Shown: in pieces, positions 42,517 through 52,676 of the stretch
Layout: every line of letters begins with the position of its first letter
Numbering within the stretch: the first letter of the stretch is position 1
Source of the DNA: Clostridium ganghwense
GTDB taxonomy: Bacteria; Bacillota; Clostridia; Clostridiales; Clostridiaceae
DNA length: 64,000 bases
Reading direction: 5' to 3'
Assembly: GCF_026735165.1 (NCBI RefSeq)
Contig: NZ_JAPQES010000001.1
Location: forward strand, 1,178,001 to 1,242,000
Made by a program: the position numbers and the translations under genes
Notes under the pieces: model-generated
Told to the model about the DNA's origin: nothing
What the model saw: only the letters and a program-made list of their open reading frames with translations
Databases searched by the model: none

Positions 42517-44631
42517 CTAAAATTTAATTTTCTCCAAAACACTTTCTAGACTTGCTGATTTATCATTTAATTCTTTAGCTAATGAATACATTTTTTCGTT
42601 TAGTTCTGCTTCTTGTTGTATGGAAGCTGTAACTTCTTCTGTAGATGCAGTATTTTCTTCTGAAATAGCAGCTATATTATTTATTGAGTTATTCAAAATT
42701 TCTTTATCTTTATTAATTACATTTATATCTTCCATAATATCCTGCATTGATTTCTCTATATTGTCTATGGAATCATCTATAACTTCAAAAGTATTTATAG
42801 TTGAACTAACTTGTTCTACCTCTGCATTAAAAGCATCTTTTACTTCTACTGACATATTTAATGATAGTCCTATAGATTCATTAATATTGTTTAATATTTC
42901 TCTAATTTGAGTAGATGCACTTTGAGATTGTTCAGCTAATTTTTTAACTTCATTTGCAACAACAGCAAAACCTTTTCCCGCTTCCCCTGCTCTTGCTGCC
43001 TCAATAGATGCATTCAAAGATAATAAATTAGTTTGCTTAGCTATATCATTAATTTTATTCAATATAGTTAACACACTTTTTGTATTATTATCTAATTGTG
43101 AAATAATTTCTGTAAACTTAGACATAGTTTCTGAATTATTATATGAAGTCTGTTTTAAAGTATTTATTGTGTTTTTACTATCTTTTAACACATCAATAGC
43201 ATCTTGTGTAGCATCATTTACCTTATTTATTGAATCTATGGTATGTACCATTTGATTATTAAAATTATTGGTAAATTCAGCACATTTCAATACTTCTTCC
43301 GTTTGACTAGTAGAACCCAAAGCTATCTCTTTAACCACTGCTGCAATTTCTGTAGAGGAGGATTTAATATTTTCTGATAAATCATAAAGTTCCTCTGAAG
43401 AAGAGTTTGTTTGTGATGATAATTGTGCTGTACTTGAAACCATATTATTTAACTTATTCACCATATTATTAAAATTATGCCCTAGTTCATTCAATTCACT
43501 TAGTTTATGTTTCTTAGATTTAACTGTAAAATCTCCTTCTGAAAGTTTATTAGTTATACCAATAATTTCTTTAATTGGTATTGTGATTCTTACTGATGTG
43601 AAAATTGAAACCAATATAGATAATAATATGCAAATTACAATTACTATTAAAGATATAATTCCAATATCTACAGCTGTTGAATAAAGTTCACCTTTAGGAA
43701 CTACTCCTATAAACTTCCATCCAGTAGTGCTTGATGTTGTATAAACTCCAAACATATTTTTATTATTGTTTTTATATTCAAAAGTTCCTTCTTTAGAATT
43801 AGCTATATCACCATAATAAGTTTCATTTAACTTAGTTCCAATTAATTTTGGATTCTTATGTGACATAATTACTCCATTATTATTTACTACAAATATGTAC
43901 CCACTTTTACCTATTTTAGTATCTTTAAGTGCTGAATTTAATATATCTACATCAAAGTTTATCTGCAACAAACCACATTTTTCAAAAGTAGAAAGTGATA
44001 CTATACTTCTTGCTAAACTAACCATTAAATTATTATCTTCAGAATATATATCTTTGTATGGTTTTGACCATATAGCTCTTCCCTTTGCGTCTACTGCTTT
44101 TTTATAAAACTCTTCACTTTGAATAGCTTTAAGCTTGTCTTTATTTTGAAGATTATTTTTATTTGAAGCTACATTAATTCCATTTTTTCCATATATATAT
44201 ATGCTTTTTATAATATCTGAACTGCCAGCAGCAGTATATGAGTTTAAAATTTCAGATATTTTTTGAGAAGCTAAATATTTTTCATAAGTATCTGTTATAT
44301 CAGTAGATAGTAATTCACTTACTTCTTTATTATTAAAAATCTGCATTGATACATATTGAATATTATCTGTAACTAAATCAATATATTTCTTATTCTGCTC
44401 TAATATATTCATTGTAGAGTTTTTAAATTCATCAGTTATTTTATTCTTAGTTATTAAAAAATTGATTATACTAGAAGCTGCTAAAGATACTATAATTAAT
44501 ATACTAAAAGTTACTACCATATTTCTTAATATACTATCTCTTCTTTTTAAATCAGAGGCTATATTTGTTTTTCTATTTCTTACCTTCTTATTTATTTTTC
44601 TGTTTTTCAACCTCAAATTTAATCTTTTCAT
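42517..44631 (-). CDS. methyl-accepting chemotaxis protein with dCACHE sensor
   Basis: 704 aa from the ATG at 44631 (GGGGGA 7 nt upstream). Very basic N-terminus, TM1 at about 40-60, extracellular double-CACHE domain (residues 65-315: [35 protein letters not shown]), TM2 about 320-345, HAMP, then the signalling hairpin whose tip is [26 protein letters not shown] in two pieces. CACHE receptors bind small extracellular metabolites such as amino or organic acids. No CheR-binding pentapeptide at the C-terminus. Monocistronic. Confidence 0.95.
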   Translation of the reverse strand: MKRLNLRLKNRKINKKVRNRKTNIASDLKRRDSILRNMVVTFSILIIVSLAASSIINFLITKNKITDEFKNSTMNILEQNKKYIDLVTDNIQYVSMQIFNNKEVSELLSTDITDTYEKYLASQKISEILNSYTAAGSSDIIKSIYIYGKNGINVASNKNNLQNKDKLKAIQSEEFYKKAVDAKGRAIWSKPYKDIYSEDNNLMVSLARSIVSLSTFEKCGLLQINFDVDILNSALKDTKIGKSGYIFVVNNNGVIMSHKNPKLIGTKLNETYYGDIANSKEGTFEYKNNNKNMFGVYTTSSTTGWKFIGVVPKGELYSTAVDIGIISLIVIVICILLSILVSIFTSVRITIPIKEIIGITNKLSEGDFTVKSKKHKLSELNELGHNFNNMVNKLNNMVSSTAQLSSQTNSSSEELYDLSENIKSSSTEIAAVVKEIALGSTSQTEEVLKCAEFTNNFNNQMVHTIDSINKVNDATQDAIDVLKDSKNTINTLKQTSYNNSETMSKFTEIISQLDNNTKSVLTILNKINDIAKQTNLLSLNASIEAARAGEAGKGFAVVANEVKKLAEQSQSASTQIREILNNINESIGLSLNMSVEVKDAFNAEVEQVSSTINTFEVIDDSIDNIEKSMQDIMEDINVINKDKEILNNSINNIAAISEENTASTEEVTASIQQEAELNEKMYSLAKELNDKSASLESVLEKIKF

Positions 44632-44853
44632 AAAAATCCCCCTAATCATGATATATTAAAACCACGTTTAAGAAATTCAGCTTGTCCTTTTTGTTGTATT
44701 GTTTATATGTTTACATATGTTTTAAAAACATTTTATATTTTTTACTATTATATTATTATTTTCTACTATTTTTTACCAATAGTCAACTATCTTTGGTTAT
44801 TTATGTGTATTTAAATAAATTTTAATAATTATTTTGGGCACTTTGTACAATAA

Positions 44854-44897
44854 AAAAGCAGGAAATGCATAATAAGCATATCTCCTGCTTTTAATTT
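44854..44897 (-). terminator. terminator of the MerR-methyltransferase gene
   Basis: 10-bp stem AAAAGCAGGA / TCCTGCTTTT with an inner ATGC/GCAT hairpin and a T-run on the minus strand. Confidence 0.85.
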
Positions 44898-45944
44898 CTA
44901 CTTATAAATTGTAACTATCCAAGTAAAATTGCTAATATGTTCATACTCCAATTTATATCCTTTTTTCTCTATATAAACTTTCAATTCTTCAATATTAGAA
45001 TAATATTCATCCTCTACGATTTGCCATAAATCTGACCTTCCTCTATTGTAAAACTCCTCTCTTTTTCTTTCTTTTTCTTCTTCATTTAAAAACATTAAAT
45101 CCCCAATTATTATTTTTCCATTAGGTTTTAAATATTTAATCATATAATCTAAAGCCATATTTTTTTCTCTTGAATTCAAATGATGAAAAGCATAAGTAGT
45201 TACTACCACATCAAATTCCTCTTTACCAACAGGTTTATCTAAAAAATTTCCAAGCTTATATATCATATTAGGATATCTCTTTTTAGTCTCTAAAAGCATA
45301 TCTATACTTTGATCTATCCCCGTTACATAGATACTTTTATCTAATTCTCCACATAAACTTCCAGTACCACATCCTATATCTAGAACTTTCTTTGGTAAAG
45401 ATTTAATTATATATTTTCTAACCTTTTCTATTACTTCATCATATTTTTTAAATACTCCTAGTTCATCTTTGGGATTCTCTTTTACAATATTATCGTATTT
45501 TGGGGCCCAATCATCAAATCTCCATCTATCTACCCAAGCCTTTCTCTCGGCTTTATTATGTTCTAAGGCTTCTCTAATATTGTTAAAACATACTTCTTCT
45601 TTACTTTCCTCTGCATTTAATAATTGATTTATATTTTCTTTTAATGTAAGTTTTATATTTTGTAATTCATTAATTTTATTTTCTATAACCTTCATTTGAA
45701 AATAAAAACTATGAATAATATCATTTTGCTTTTCTTTATTTTTATCTAATAATATCTTTATTTCCTTTAGCGAAAATCCCATTTCTCTTAATAAAATAAC
45801 TTGCTGTAATTTCATTACATCTTTATCACTATAATCTCTATAACCATTTTCTCTTCTTTTAGGAATTACTATTCCTTCTTGTTCATAAACCCTTAAAGCT
45901 TTAATAGTAATATTTAAGTTATTGCATACAATTTTTGTATTCAT
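44898..45944 (-). CDS. MerR-type regulator fused to a class I SAM methyltransferase
   Basis: 348 aa. Residues 1-110: MerR winged helix and coiled coil (NLNITIKALRVYEQEGIVIPKR, MGFSLKEIKILLDKNKEK). Residues 170-348: Rossmann methyltransferase with motif I KVLDIGCGTGSLCGEL, motif II acidic VTGIDQSIDML, VVTTYAFHHLNSREK and PNGKIIIGDLMF. The linker ERKAWVDRWRFDDWAPKYD resembles the start of YrrT/UbiE-type enzymes. A regulator that modifies or senses a small methylatable substrate is a reasonable guess. GGGGGTGG before the ATG. Confidence 0.88.
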   Translation of the reverse strand: MNTKIVCNNLNITIKALRVYEQEGIVIPKRRENGYRDYSDKDVMKLQQVILLREMGFSLKEIKILLDKNKEKQNDIIHSFYFQMKVIENKINELQNIKLTLKENINQLLNAEESKEEVCFNNIREALEHNKAERKAWVDRWRFDDWAPKYDNIVKENPKDELGVFKKYDEVIEKVRKYIIKSLPKKVLDIGCGTGSLCGELDKSIYVTGIDQSIDMLLETKKRYPNMIYKLGNFLDKPVGKEEFDVVVTTYAFHHLNSREKNMALDYMIKYLKPNGKIIIGDLMFLNEEEKERKREEFYNRGRSDLWQIVEDEYYSNIEELKVYIEKKGYKLEYEHISNFTWIVTIYK

Positions 45945-45971
45945 ATTTCCACCCCCAATAAAAATATAAAC

Positions 45972-45989
45972 CCTGCCCTAAGGGCAAGG
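45972..45989 (-). terminator. GC-rich terminator of the PocR-domain kinase gene
   Basis: Compact stem CCTGCC / GGCAAGG around CTAAG, among the most GC-rich bases of the neighbourhood, followed on the minus strand by TTTATATTTTTAT. Lies 70 nt after the kinase stop. Confidence 0.6.
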
Positions 45990-46058
45990 TCAATAGTTTA
46001 TTTTATATTTAAAGTTATTTTCATTGTTTTTTTATAGTAATTTTCTAAAAAAGTAATA

Positions 46059-47942
46059 TCATAAATATATATCTGAAAACTCAATATTTACTTTGTTTAT
46101 ATTAGCTTGTCCATCACGGTTTAAATTACGATCTTCTTTCTTAACAACTTCTTCTACTAAATTAACAGGAAGTTTTATAATAAACTCACTTCCCTCTTTA
46201 TATTCACTATTTACATAAATTTGCCCTTCATGCATTTCTACTAATGACTTAACTAAAGATAATCCTATTCCACTTCCTTCTTGTTCCCTTGATAATGATT
46301 TATCTACCTGAACAAATCTTTCAAAAATCAATTTCTGCTTTTCTTTAGGTATACCAATGCCTGTATCCTTTACTGAAATAATTATACTGTGCTGATTATT
46401 CATAATGTTAACAAATATTTTTCCTCCAGGTTCAGTAAATTTTATAGCATTTGAAAGAAGATTTAATATTATTCTTTCAATTTTATCTCTATCACAAGCT
46501 AATATTTTTTCTTCCATCTCTGTATCGAATACAAGTTCTATTCCTGCATTTTTTGCATATTCTACAACGGATAAAACTATATCTTCAACAACATTTATAA
46601 TATTATAATTCGTTAATTGTACTTTATAATATCCTGAATCAATTTTTGTAATATCTAACAAGTTATTAACTAATCGTATTAACCTAAAGCAATTTTGACT
46701 CATTATGTTTAAATATTTACTCATATTATATTTGTTCTCAATTAACGGAATATCTTTTAAAATAGAATTAGTCATCTGTAGTGCACTAAATATTACATTT
46801 ATTGGAGTTTTTAATTCATGAGATATATTTGCAAAAAACTCTGTTTTTAACCTATCACCTTCCAGCGTTTCTTCTAATAAAATAGTCTTTTCCTCTACCT
46901 TTTTATTTAAACGCTCTAAATTCTTTCGCTCAGAAATATCTCTAAAAACTGCTAAAACTGTTTTTTCTCCATCATATGGAATACTGGTAGTAACTGTTTC
47001 TACATTTAAAATTTTATTATCATTTTTACGTATATACTGCTCCTCCCTTAGAGGCATATTCCCTTCTTCTTCTATTAATTTTACATTTTCATTAAAATCC
47101 TCTTCATAATCCGGATGAGGAGAAATTATATCAAATAGTCTCTTTCCTAAAATCTCTTTAAAAGTATCAAACCCATAATATTTTGCTGCTGCAGTATTTC
47201 CAAATACAATCTTCCTTTTGCTGTATACGCATACTCCATAAGGCATGGTTTCAAACAATGTTCTATATCGCTCTTCGCTTTCTTTTAATTTATTTTCAAT
47301 AAATTTACGTTTTAAAATATCTTTTTCAAGTTTCTTATTTAATTTAAGCAATTTACTTGTACGCTCTTTCACTAAATCTTCTAAATTTTCATTATGTTTT
47401 TTTAATAATTCTTCAGATTTCTTTTGTTTTAATTGATTTAAACCCATATCAGAAAGTATATCTGCTAATCTTAAATAATATTGCATACATGCTTTAATTT
47501 TATCCTTAGAAAAAATAGGTACATGAGATACTGCTTCTAAATATGTCTCTACATCATATCCAAATTTAACAGCTTGTCTTTTGAAATATTCCATATCTGG
47601 TTCTTCGAAGAAAAACTGTCCAATAAATAAATTCGCAATATGCTCTTCTTCGACAATAATGGGAGTAAATGCTTGTATTAGTCCATTTGGGCATTTATAT
47701 ATATTTTGTTCTTTACTTTTATCTAACATATTTTTAGCAGATATCTCACTTTGCTTGCACCTATATTCACTTACTGGATTTGTTCTATGAAATTTTGTAC
47801 ATATATCCTGCCACCCTGCAGCACTAAATATGTTACCTTCATTATCTACAATTGCATGTGGAATTCCTAATAAATTATAAAATTCATCCATAAGATTTTG
47901 AACTTTATCCTTATCTATAAGGTCATTAAGTTTATATTTCAT
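46059..47942 (-). CDS. sensor histidine kinase with PocR ligand-binding and PAS domains
   Basis: 627 aa from the ATG at 47942 (GGAGGAGA 6 nt upstream). Residues 1-165: PocR domain with conserved Cys (WQDICTKFHR, EYRCKQSE, YKCPNGL), a sensor proposed to bind hydrocarbon-like metabolites. Coiled coil to 225, PAS at 230-345 (TLFETMPYGVCVYSKRKIVFGN), HisKA with FFANISHELKTPINVIFSALQ, and HATPase with NAIKFTEPGG, DTGIGIPKEK, GSGIGLSLV. No membrane helix: cytoplasmic. No response regulator is adjacent, so its partner is elsewhere. Confidence 0.92.
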   Translation of the reverse strand: MKYKLNDLIDKDKVQNLMDEFYNLLGIPHAIVDNEGNIFSAAGWQDICTKFHRTNPVSEYRCKQSEISAKNMLDKSKEQNIYKCPNGLIQAFTPIIVEEEHIANLFIGQFFFEEPDMEYFKRQAVKFGYDVETYLEAVSHVPIFSKDKIKACMQYYLRLADILSDMGLNQLKQKKSEELLKKHNENLEDLVKERTSKLLKLNKKLEKDILKRKFIENKLKESEERYRTLFETMPYGVCVYSKRKIVFGNTAAAKYYGFDTFKEILGKRLFDIISPHPDYEEDFNENVKLIEEEGNMPLREEQYIRKNDNKILNVETVTTSIPYDGEKTVLAVFRDISERKNLERLNKKVEEKTILLEETLEGDRLKTEFFANISHELKTPINVIFSALQMTNSILKDIPLIENKYNMSKYLNIMSQNCFRLIRLVNNLLDITKIDSGYYKVQLTNYNIINVVEDIVLSVVEYAKNAGIELVFDTEMEEKILACDRDKIERIILNLLSNAIKFTEPGGKIFVNIMNNQHSIIISVKDTGIGIPKEKQKLIFERFVQVDKSLSREQEGSGIGLSLVKSLVEMHEGQIYVNSEYKEGSEFIIKLPVNLVEEVVKKEDRNLNRDGQANINKVNIEFSDIYL

Positions 47943-48063
47943 AGTATCTCCTCCAAATAAGTAAATATTAAACAATACTTCACTAAGTTAATTTTATCAA
48001 GTATTTCCTATATATTATATCATTATGTATAATATTCTACTAATTGGAAATGAAAATATTATA

Positions 48064-49449
48064 TTATTCTATTTTCATTGCTATTTTAACTGTTGTACCC
48101 ACACCAAAACTACTTTCTATATATAATTTCCCACCATGTAGCTCTATTATTTCATCACAAATTGCAAGTCCAATACCATTACCTGGTTTCTTTATATCTC
48201 CTTTATAAAACTTTTTTTTGATATTAGATAAATCTTCATTTTTTATACCACATCCAGTATCCACTATATAAATAAGGACAAAATTCTCTTCTTGAATTGA
48301 GGTATATACATTAATACTGCCACCCTCATCTGTAAATTTCAAAGCATTATCTATTACATTTATAAAAACCTGCTTAAGTCTATTTTTATCCGCCTTAATA
48401 AAAGGTAACTCTATAATATTATGTTTTAATTTTATCCCATTTCTCTCAGCTCTCGGCTGCATTTGTTTTAATATATTAAGCAGCAGCTCTTTAATATTTA
48501 CTACTTCAATATTAAGAATAACTTTACCGGCTTCAAATCTAGAGAAATCTAAGAGTTCTTCCACTAAACAAGATAGACGTTCACTTTCTTCTATTATAAT
48601 ATCAAGCCCCTCGTCCCTTTTAATAGTGTCTGTAAATTCTTTAAGCTTTAAAGTTAATGCCCACCCTTTTATAGATGTCAAAGGCGTTCTAAGTTCGTGA
48701 GATATTGAAGATATGAACTCATTTTTAATTTTTTCATTCTTTACTATTTCCTGTGCCATATAATTTAAGGTATCTGCCATGCTTCCAACCTCATCATCAT
48801 ATTTTTTCTCTGCTCTTAAAGAAAATTCCCCTTGTGCCATTTGTTTAGCTACATCAGTGACTTGATTTAAAGGTTTCGTTATAGTATTGGAAATAATTAT
48901 ACTTACTATCGTTATAGATAAAACAACTAAAATTCCAATCAGACTAGAAATTATTAAAATCTTCTTTAGCAATAAATTAACAGTTTCAAGAGATGTTATA
49001 AAACGCAGCACTCCTACAACATTTCCATTAATTTTTAAAGGTGCCGATACAGCCATTACTACTTCATTTGTATAAGGCTGATTACCTTTCCATGAAGATG
49101 TACTTCCTTTTAGTGCTGAATTAACATCAAAAGAATCTATTTTAGTTCCTGGTACAACTCCTATGGAGTCAGACAAAATCCCCTTATTCTTATCAATTAT
49201 TTGAACTTCAGCATTGGTAGAATAAGAAAAGCTTTCTATCAAATCATCTGCTGCAGTATCCAATGGTTTATTTGCTAAATACTTGCTATAAAAATTACTA
49301 GATATTTTTACTTGCTTATATAAAATCTCTTCAATACCTTTATAATAATAATTTTTAATACTTACCAATAAAATTAATTCCAAAATTATTACGGTTAAAA
49401 ATATTACAACAAAATGACTTCCCAAAAGCCTACTCTTTATACTTTTCAT
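48064..49449 (-). CDS. membrane sensor histidine kinase
   Basis: 461 aa. TM1 (residues 12-32), extracellular sensor of about 130 residues (NAEVQIIDKNKGILSDS, a CACHE-like strand set), TM2 at about 165-188, HAMP, HisKA with phospho-acceptor FISSISHELRTPLTSIKGWAL, HATPase with NALKFTDEGG, DTGCGI and GNGIGLAICDEI. Pairs with the OmpR-type regulator encoded 17 nt upstream in the same operon; together with the TPR lipoprotein they form a three-gene envelope-sensing unit. Confidence 0.95.
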   Translation of the reverse strand: MKSIKSRLLGSHFVVIFLTVIILELILLVSIKNYYYKGIEEILYKQVKISSNFYSKYLANKPLDTAADDLIESFSYSTNAEVQIIDKNKGILSDSIGVVPGTKIDSFDVNSALKGSTSSWKGNQPYTNEVVMAVSAPLKINGNVVGVLRFITSLETVNLLLKKILIISSLIGILVVLSITIVSIIISNTITKPLNQVTDVAKQMAQGEFSLRAEKKYDDEVGSMADTLNYMAQEIVKNEKIKNEFISSISHELRTPLTSIKGWALTLKLKEFTDTIKRDEGLDIIIEESERLSCLVEELLDFSRFEAGKVILNIEVVNIKELLLNILKQMQPRAERNGIKLKHNIIELPFIKADKNRLKQVFINVIDNALKFTDEGGSINVYTSIQEENFVLIYIVDTGCGIKNEDLSNIKKKFYKGDIKKPGNGIGLAICDEIIELHGGKLYIESSFGVGTTVKIAMKIE

Positions 49450-49466
49450 CCAAACACATCCTAAAG

Positions 49467-50156
49467 TTACTTAAACCTGTATCCATATCCCCAAACAGTT
49501 TGTATTAACTGAGGGTTTGAAGGATCTTCTTCTAGCTTTTCTCTTAGTTTCCTAACATGTACATCTACAGTTTTATATTCTCCATAAAAATCTTTACCCC
49601 ATGCTAAATCCAATAGTTCTTCTCTTGTAAAGGCTTTATCTTGATTTTCCATAAAAACTTTAATAAGTGCAAATTCTCTATGAGTAAGTTCTACCTCTTT
49701 ACCATCCTTATAAATTTTTTGAGAATATTTATCTAATTTTAAATTTCCCAAACTTATACTATCAGAAACAGTGCTACTTCTTTGAGGTCTTTTTATTCTT
49801 CTCAAAATAGCTCTTATTCTAGATACTAGCTCCATAGGATTAAAAGGTTTTACCATATAGTCATCTGCTCCTAAATCTAATCCTACAATCTTATCCATAT
49901 CTTGTCCCTTTGCAGTTAACATTATTATACATATATCAGGAAATTGTTCTCTTAGCTTTTCACACACTTCATATCCATCTATTCCAGGTAGCATAATATC
50001 TAAAACTGCAATATCTGGTTTTTCTTTTTTACATTTTTCTAAAGCCTCTTCACCTGAAGAGGCTTCTATTACATCAAATTTGTTTATATTAAGATTTACT
50101 ACTATAAAGCTCCTAATGTGTTTTTCATCTTCAACTACAAGTACCCTTTCCCCCAT
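49467..50156 (-). CDS. OmpR/PhoB-family response regulator
   Basis: 229 aa. Receiver with acidic pocket (LVVEDEKHIR), phospho-Asp in DIAVLDIMLPGIDGYEV, Thr in MLTAKG and Lys in YMVKPFNP. Winged-helix DNA-binding domain at 130-229 (LTHREFALIKVFMENQ, VDVHVRKLREKLE, TVWGYGYRFK). Middle gene of the lipoprotein-regulator-kinase operon; AGTTGATTTAAATG region gives only a modest ribosome site, so it may be coupled to the lipoprotein gene 20 nt upstream. Confidence 0.96.
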   Translation of the reverse strand: MGERVLVVEDEKHIRSFIVVNLNINKFDVIEASSGEEALEKCKKEKPDIAVLDIMLPGIDGYEVCEKLREQFPDICIIMLTAKGQDMDKIVGLDLGADDYMVKPFNPMELVSRIRAILRRIKRPQRSSTVSDSISLGNLKLDKYSQKIYKDGKEVELTHREFALIKVFMENQDKAFTREELLDLAWGKDFYGEYKTVDVHVRKLREKLEEDPSNPQLIQTVWGYGYRFK

Positions 50157-50176
50157 TTAAATCAACTCCCAAAACT

Positions 50177-51406
50177 CTATTTTATTTTATTCAATTCACT
50201 TTTTACATTATTAAAAATAATACTTTTAATAATATTAACATTTGATTCTTGTCCAAAATACCCTTCCTTTGAAAGATTTTCAAGTATATTTAAAGCTCTG
50301 TCAAAGTCTTCCTTTGCTTTAGTCTTATTATTTTGTCCTACAAGTGCCTTTCCTCGTTGTAAATATATGTCTGATAAATGTTTTTGTAAGGTCATTATGT
50401 TCATATTATTTTTTTCTATATTATTTTTAAGTGCTTTACGTTTTTCATAATCTAATAATTTTGATACATGAATAGATATTTGACTTAGAATCTTTTCTGC
50501 CTCTTTATATCTTCCTAATTTATTTAATGCCTCTCCTTTAAGTATATAAAATCTATGATTTTCTATTTCTAAAAGTTTTTCTTTACTCTTTTTTATTTCA
50601 AAAACTTTTTCAATAGATTTTAATGCTTCCTGAGGTAAATTAGCTTTAATTTGTGATTCTATCAAATAATACCATACCAATTGAACCTTATTCTCTTCTT
50701 TTAATAAATCTTTATAATAGCTTATTGCTTCTTTAAAATATTCTGGATAAGACTCGTCATCAAAATAAAAATCCTTTCCATCAAACCTTATTACATTAAC
50801 TCCATAAATATTTGATGCTTCCTTTAATCCAACACCAAAAACAAAACCCTTTTCTTTATTTTTATCTGGAGTATTTAAAATTTCAAATTTATTCCACATA
50901 TCTAAATTTAATTCACTAACCTTACCATTCTTAAATGTATATACTTGATATACAGAACCAGCACGACCGCTTATTAAAGTACCTACAATAAGACTTTTCT
51001 CATTACTATTATGTACATTTATAAGCTCAATCATTGATATCATATTACCTTCGTTTTTCTTTTCAAAGATTTTTGTCCATTGATTATTTTTATTTTTTAG
51101 TACAAAGAATCCTTTCTCATATTTTTCTTGAAGTTTAAAAAATACCACAACTTCCTTTTCTTTATCATTATCTACATCCAATTCATATACACTATTTTTG
51201 CTAACAATCTCATTTGGTGCCAACAGTTTTGCACCTTCTGGTAGAAATTTTCTAGCAATAGCTTTCAAATCACTATTATCCTTAATTTGTTCTTCTGCAA
51301 GTTTAGGTGGCTTAATCATTTCTGCTGGAGTAGAAAGTTTTGCACACCCTGTAGAAAAAATTCCTAAAGTTAATACTATAGAGATAACCCCAAATTTTCT
51401 ATTCAT
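50177..51406 (-). CDS. lipoprotein with C-terminal TPR-like helices
   Basis: 409 aa. Lipobox IFSTGCAKL at residue 21. Residues 60-230 are a beta-rich domain that recurs in clostridial lipoproteins (VYELDVDNDKEKEVVVFFKL resembles FG-GAP/DUF-type calcium-like repeats). Residues 235-400 carry tetratricopeptide-like helices (EAISYYKDLLKEENKV, KLGRYKEAEKILSQI, KTKAKEDFDRALNIL). First gene of a three-gene operon with a two-component system and so probably part of its signal input, acting outside the membrane. Exact function unknown. Confidence 0.78.
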   Translation of the reverse strand: MNRKFGVISIVLTLGIFSTGCAKLSTPAEMIKPPKLAEEQIKDNSDLKAIARKFLPEGAKLLAPNEIVSKNSVYELDVDNDKEKEVVVFFKLQEKYEKGFFVLKNKNNQWTKIFEKKNEGNMISMIELINVHNSNEKSLIVGTLISGRAGSVYQVYTFKNGKVSELNLDMWNKFEILNTPDKNKEKGFVFGVGLKEASNIYGVNVIRFDGKDFYFDDESYPEYFKEAISYYKDLLKEENKVQLVWYYLIESQIKANLPQEALKSIEKVFEIKKSKEKLLEIENHRFYILKGEALNKLGRYKEAEKILSQISIHVSKLLDYEKRKALKNNIEKNNMNIMTLQKHLSDIYLQRGKALVGQNNKTKAKEDFDRALNILENLSKEGYFGQESNVNIIKSIIFNNVKSELNKIK

Positions 51407-51537
51407 TATAATCCCTCTTTCACTTTATATTATAAAATATTGAAATTAAGCTGCATACTTCTTATTTTTAATTATATAAGCTCATAAATTATTAAGTAGT
51501 TATCCTAAAGTAAAAAATAGTTATGAAAAGGTTATGT

Positions 51538-52662
51538 TTATTTTAGGAATTTTATATTTTCATCTGTTGAAAATGTTGCAACATTATATAAAAATAAGCT
51601 CTCTTTTATATCATGATTTTTAATATACTCATAAACATTAAGCTTATAATACCTTAAATCTATCACATGAATTTCCTCATAATGATTTGCTAAAAAAGGA
51701 ATAAAACAATGAGAATAAGAATCCTTGAAGATAGCTATTTTCTTGTTATTTTTTATACTTGTTTTAATCGTTACCAGGGCATGATTTCCATCTAAAAATA
51801 CAGAATACTTATCTTTAGTATCTAAATGTTTTAATTCGTATAATGTATTAGTACATTTATTATCATCTGCATAACATACCTCATATGTTATATCAGTTTT
51901 AGGTTGAAATATTTCAATAGAATCAGGAGAAATATGCATATTACTCGCCTTTGAATAAAAAGTTCCATAAAAAGTATCAGTAACTGTTTTAGTATAAAAA
52001 TCTTCAATACTATGGGGCTTAATTTCTAACTGCTTTGCTAATGCTTGATATGCATAATAAGCCCCCCTCATTGTCCAATGATGATCAGTTTTAAAATAAA
52101 TGTATTCATTTTTCTTACTGCTTAATTTGTCATATGTATCTATAAATTCTATATCCTTATTTAAATTTTCTTTTACAAATTTTATAGTTTTTAGCTGATC
52201 ATAAGGACTGGCAAACAAAGGTAGCTTATCTTCATATACTTTCACTGAATTTGGTGCTAACATCAAATAAGTAGATACATTAGGCAACTTCTTGGAAAAT
52301 ACATTAACACTCTTAACATTCTCCTCTAAACCTTCATCTGGCTTTTTATAATCTTCTAATAAATATCCCTTCTTACCAAAGAAAATTCCTTTGTTTTCAC
52401 TTTTTAATGTTAATCTTTCCATATCTGATTTAATTCCTACCCAAAAATCCCTAAAAACAAATTGATCAGTAGTATATTCCTCAAACTCTTTTGTAAACTT
52501 ACCTGATATTAAATTTTTCCACTTAAGATTTGGCAGTTGCACTAATACTCGATTTTCTACTTCTGAAAACTTTCTATCTGGAGTTAATATATTTAAAATA
52601 TTTATACTCATTAAAAATGTTATAAACATTACAATAATTATCTTATTGGATTTCTTATGCAT
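51538..52662 (-). CDS. DHHW-family (AlgX/AlgJ-like) SGNH protein
   Basis: 374 aa. One N-terminal membrane anchor (IIIVMFITFLMSINILNIL), then the DHHW domain: NRVLVQLPNLKWKNLISGKF, FVFRDFWVGIK, YFKTDHHWTMRGAYYAYQAL with the DHHW motif, and AIFKDSYSHCFIPFLANHY. Such proteins work with an MBOAT acyltransferase to O-acetylate exported glycans, and one lies just upstream, 14 nt away. Surface polysaccharide or spore/wall modification is likely; the target sugar is unknown. Confidence 0.9.
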   Translation of the reverse strand: MHKKSNKIIIVMFITFLMSINILNILTPDRKFSEVENRVLVQLPNLKWKNLISGKFTKEFEEYTTDQFVFRDFWVGIKSDMERLTLKSENKGIFFGKKGYLLEDYKKPDEGLEENVKSVNVFSKKLPNVSTYLMLAPNSVKVYEDKLPLFASPYDQLKTIKFVKENLNKDIEFIDTYDKLSSKKNEYIYFKTDHHWTMRGAYYAYQALAKQLEIKPHSIEDFYTKTVTDTFYGTFYSKASNMHISPDSIEIFQPKTDITYEVCYADDNKCTNTLYELKHLDTKDKYSVFLDGNHALVTIKTSIKNNKKIAIFKDSYSHCFIPFLANHYEEIHVIDLRYYKLNVYEYIKNHDIKESLFLYNVATFSTDENIKFLK

Positions 52663-52676
52663 ACTAAATCACTTCC

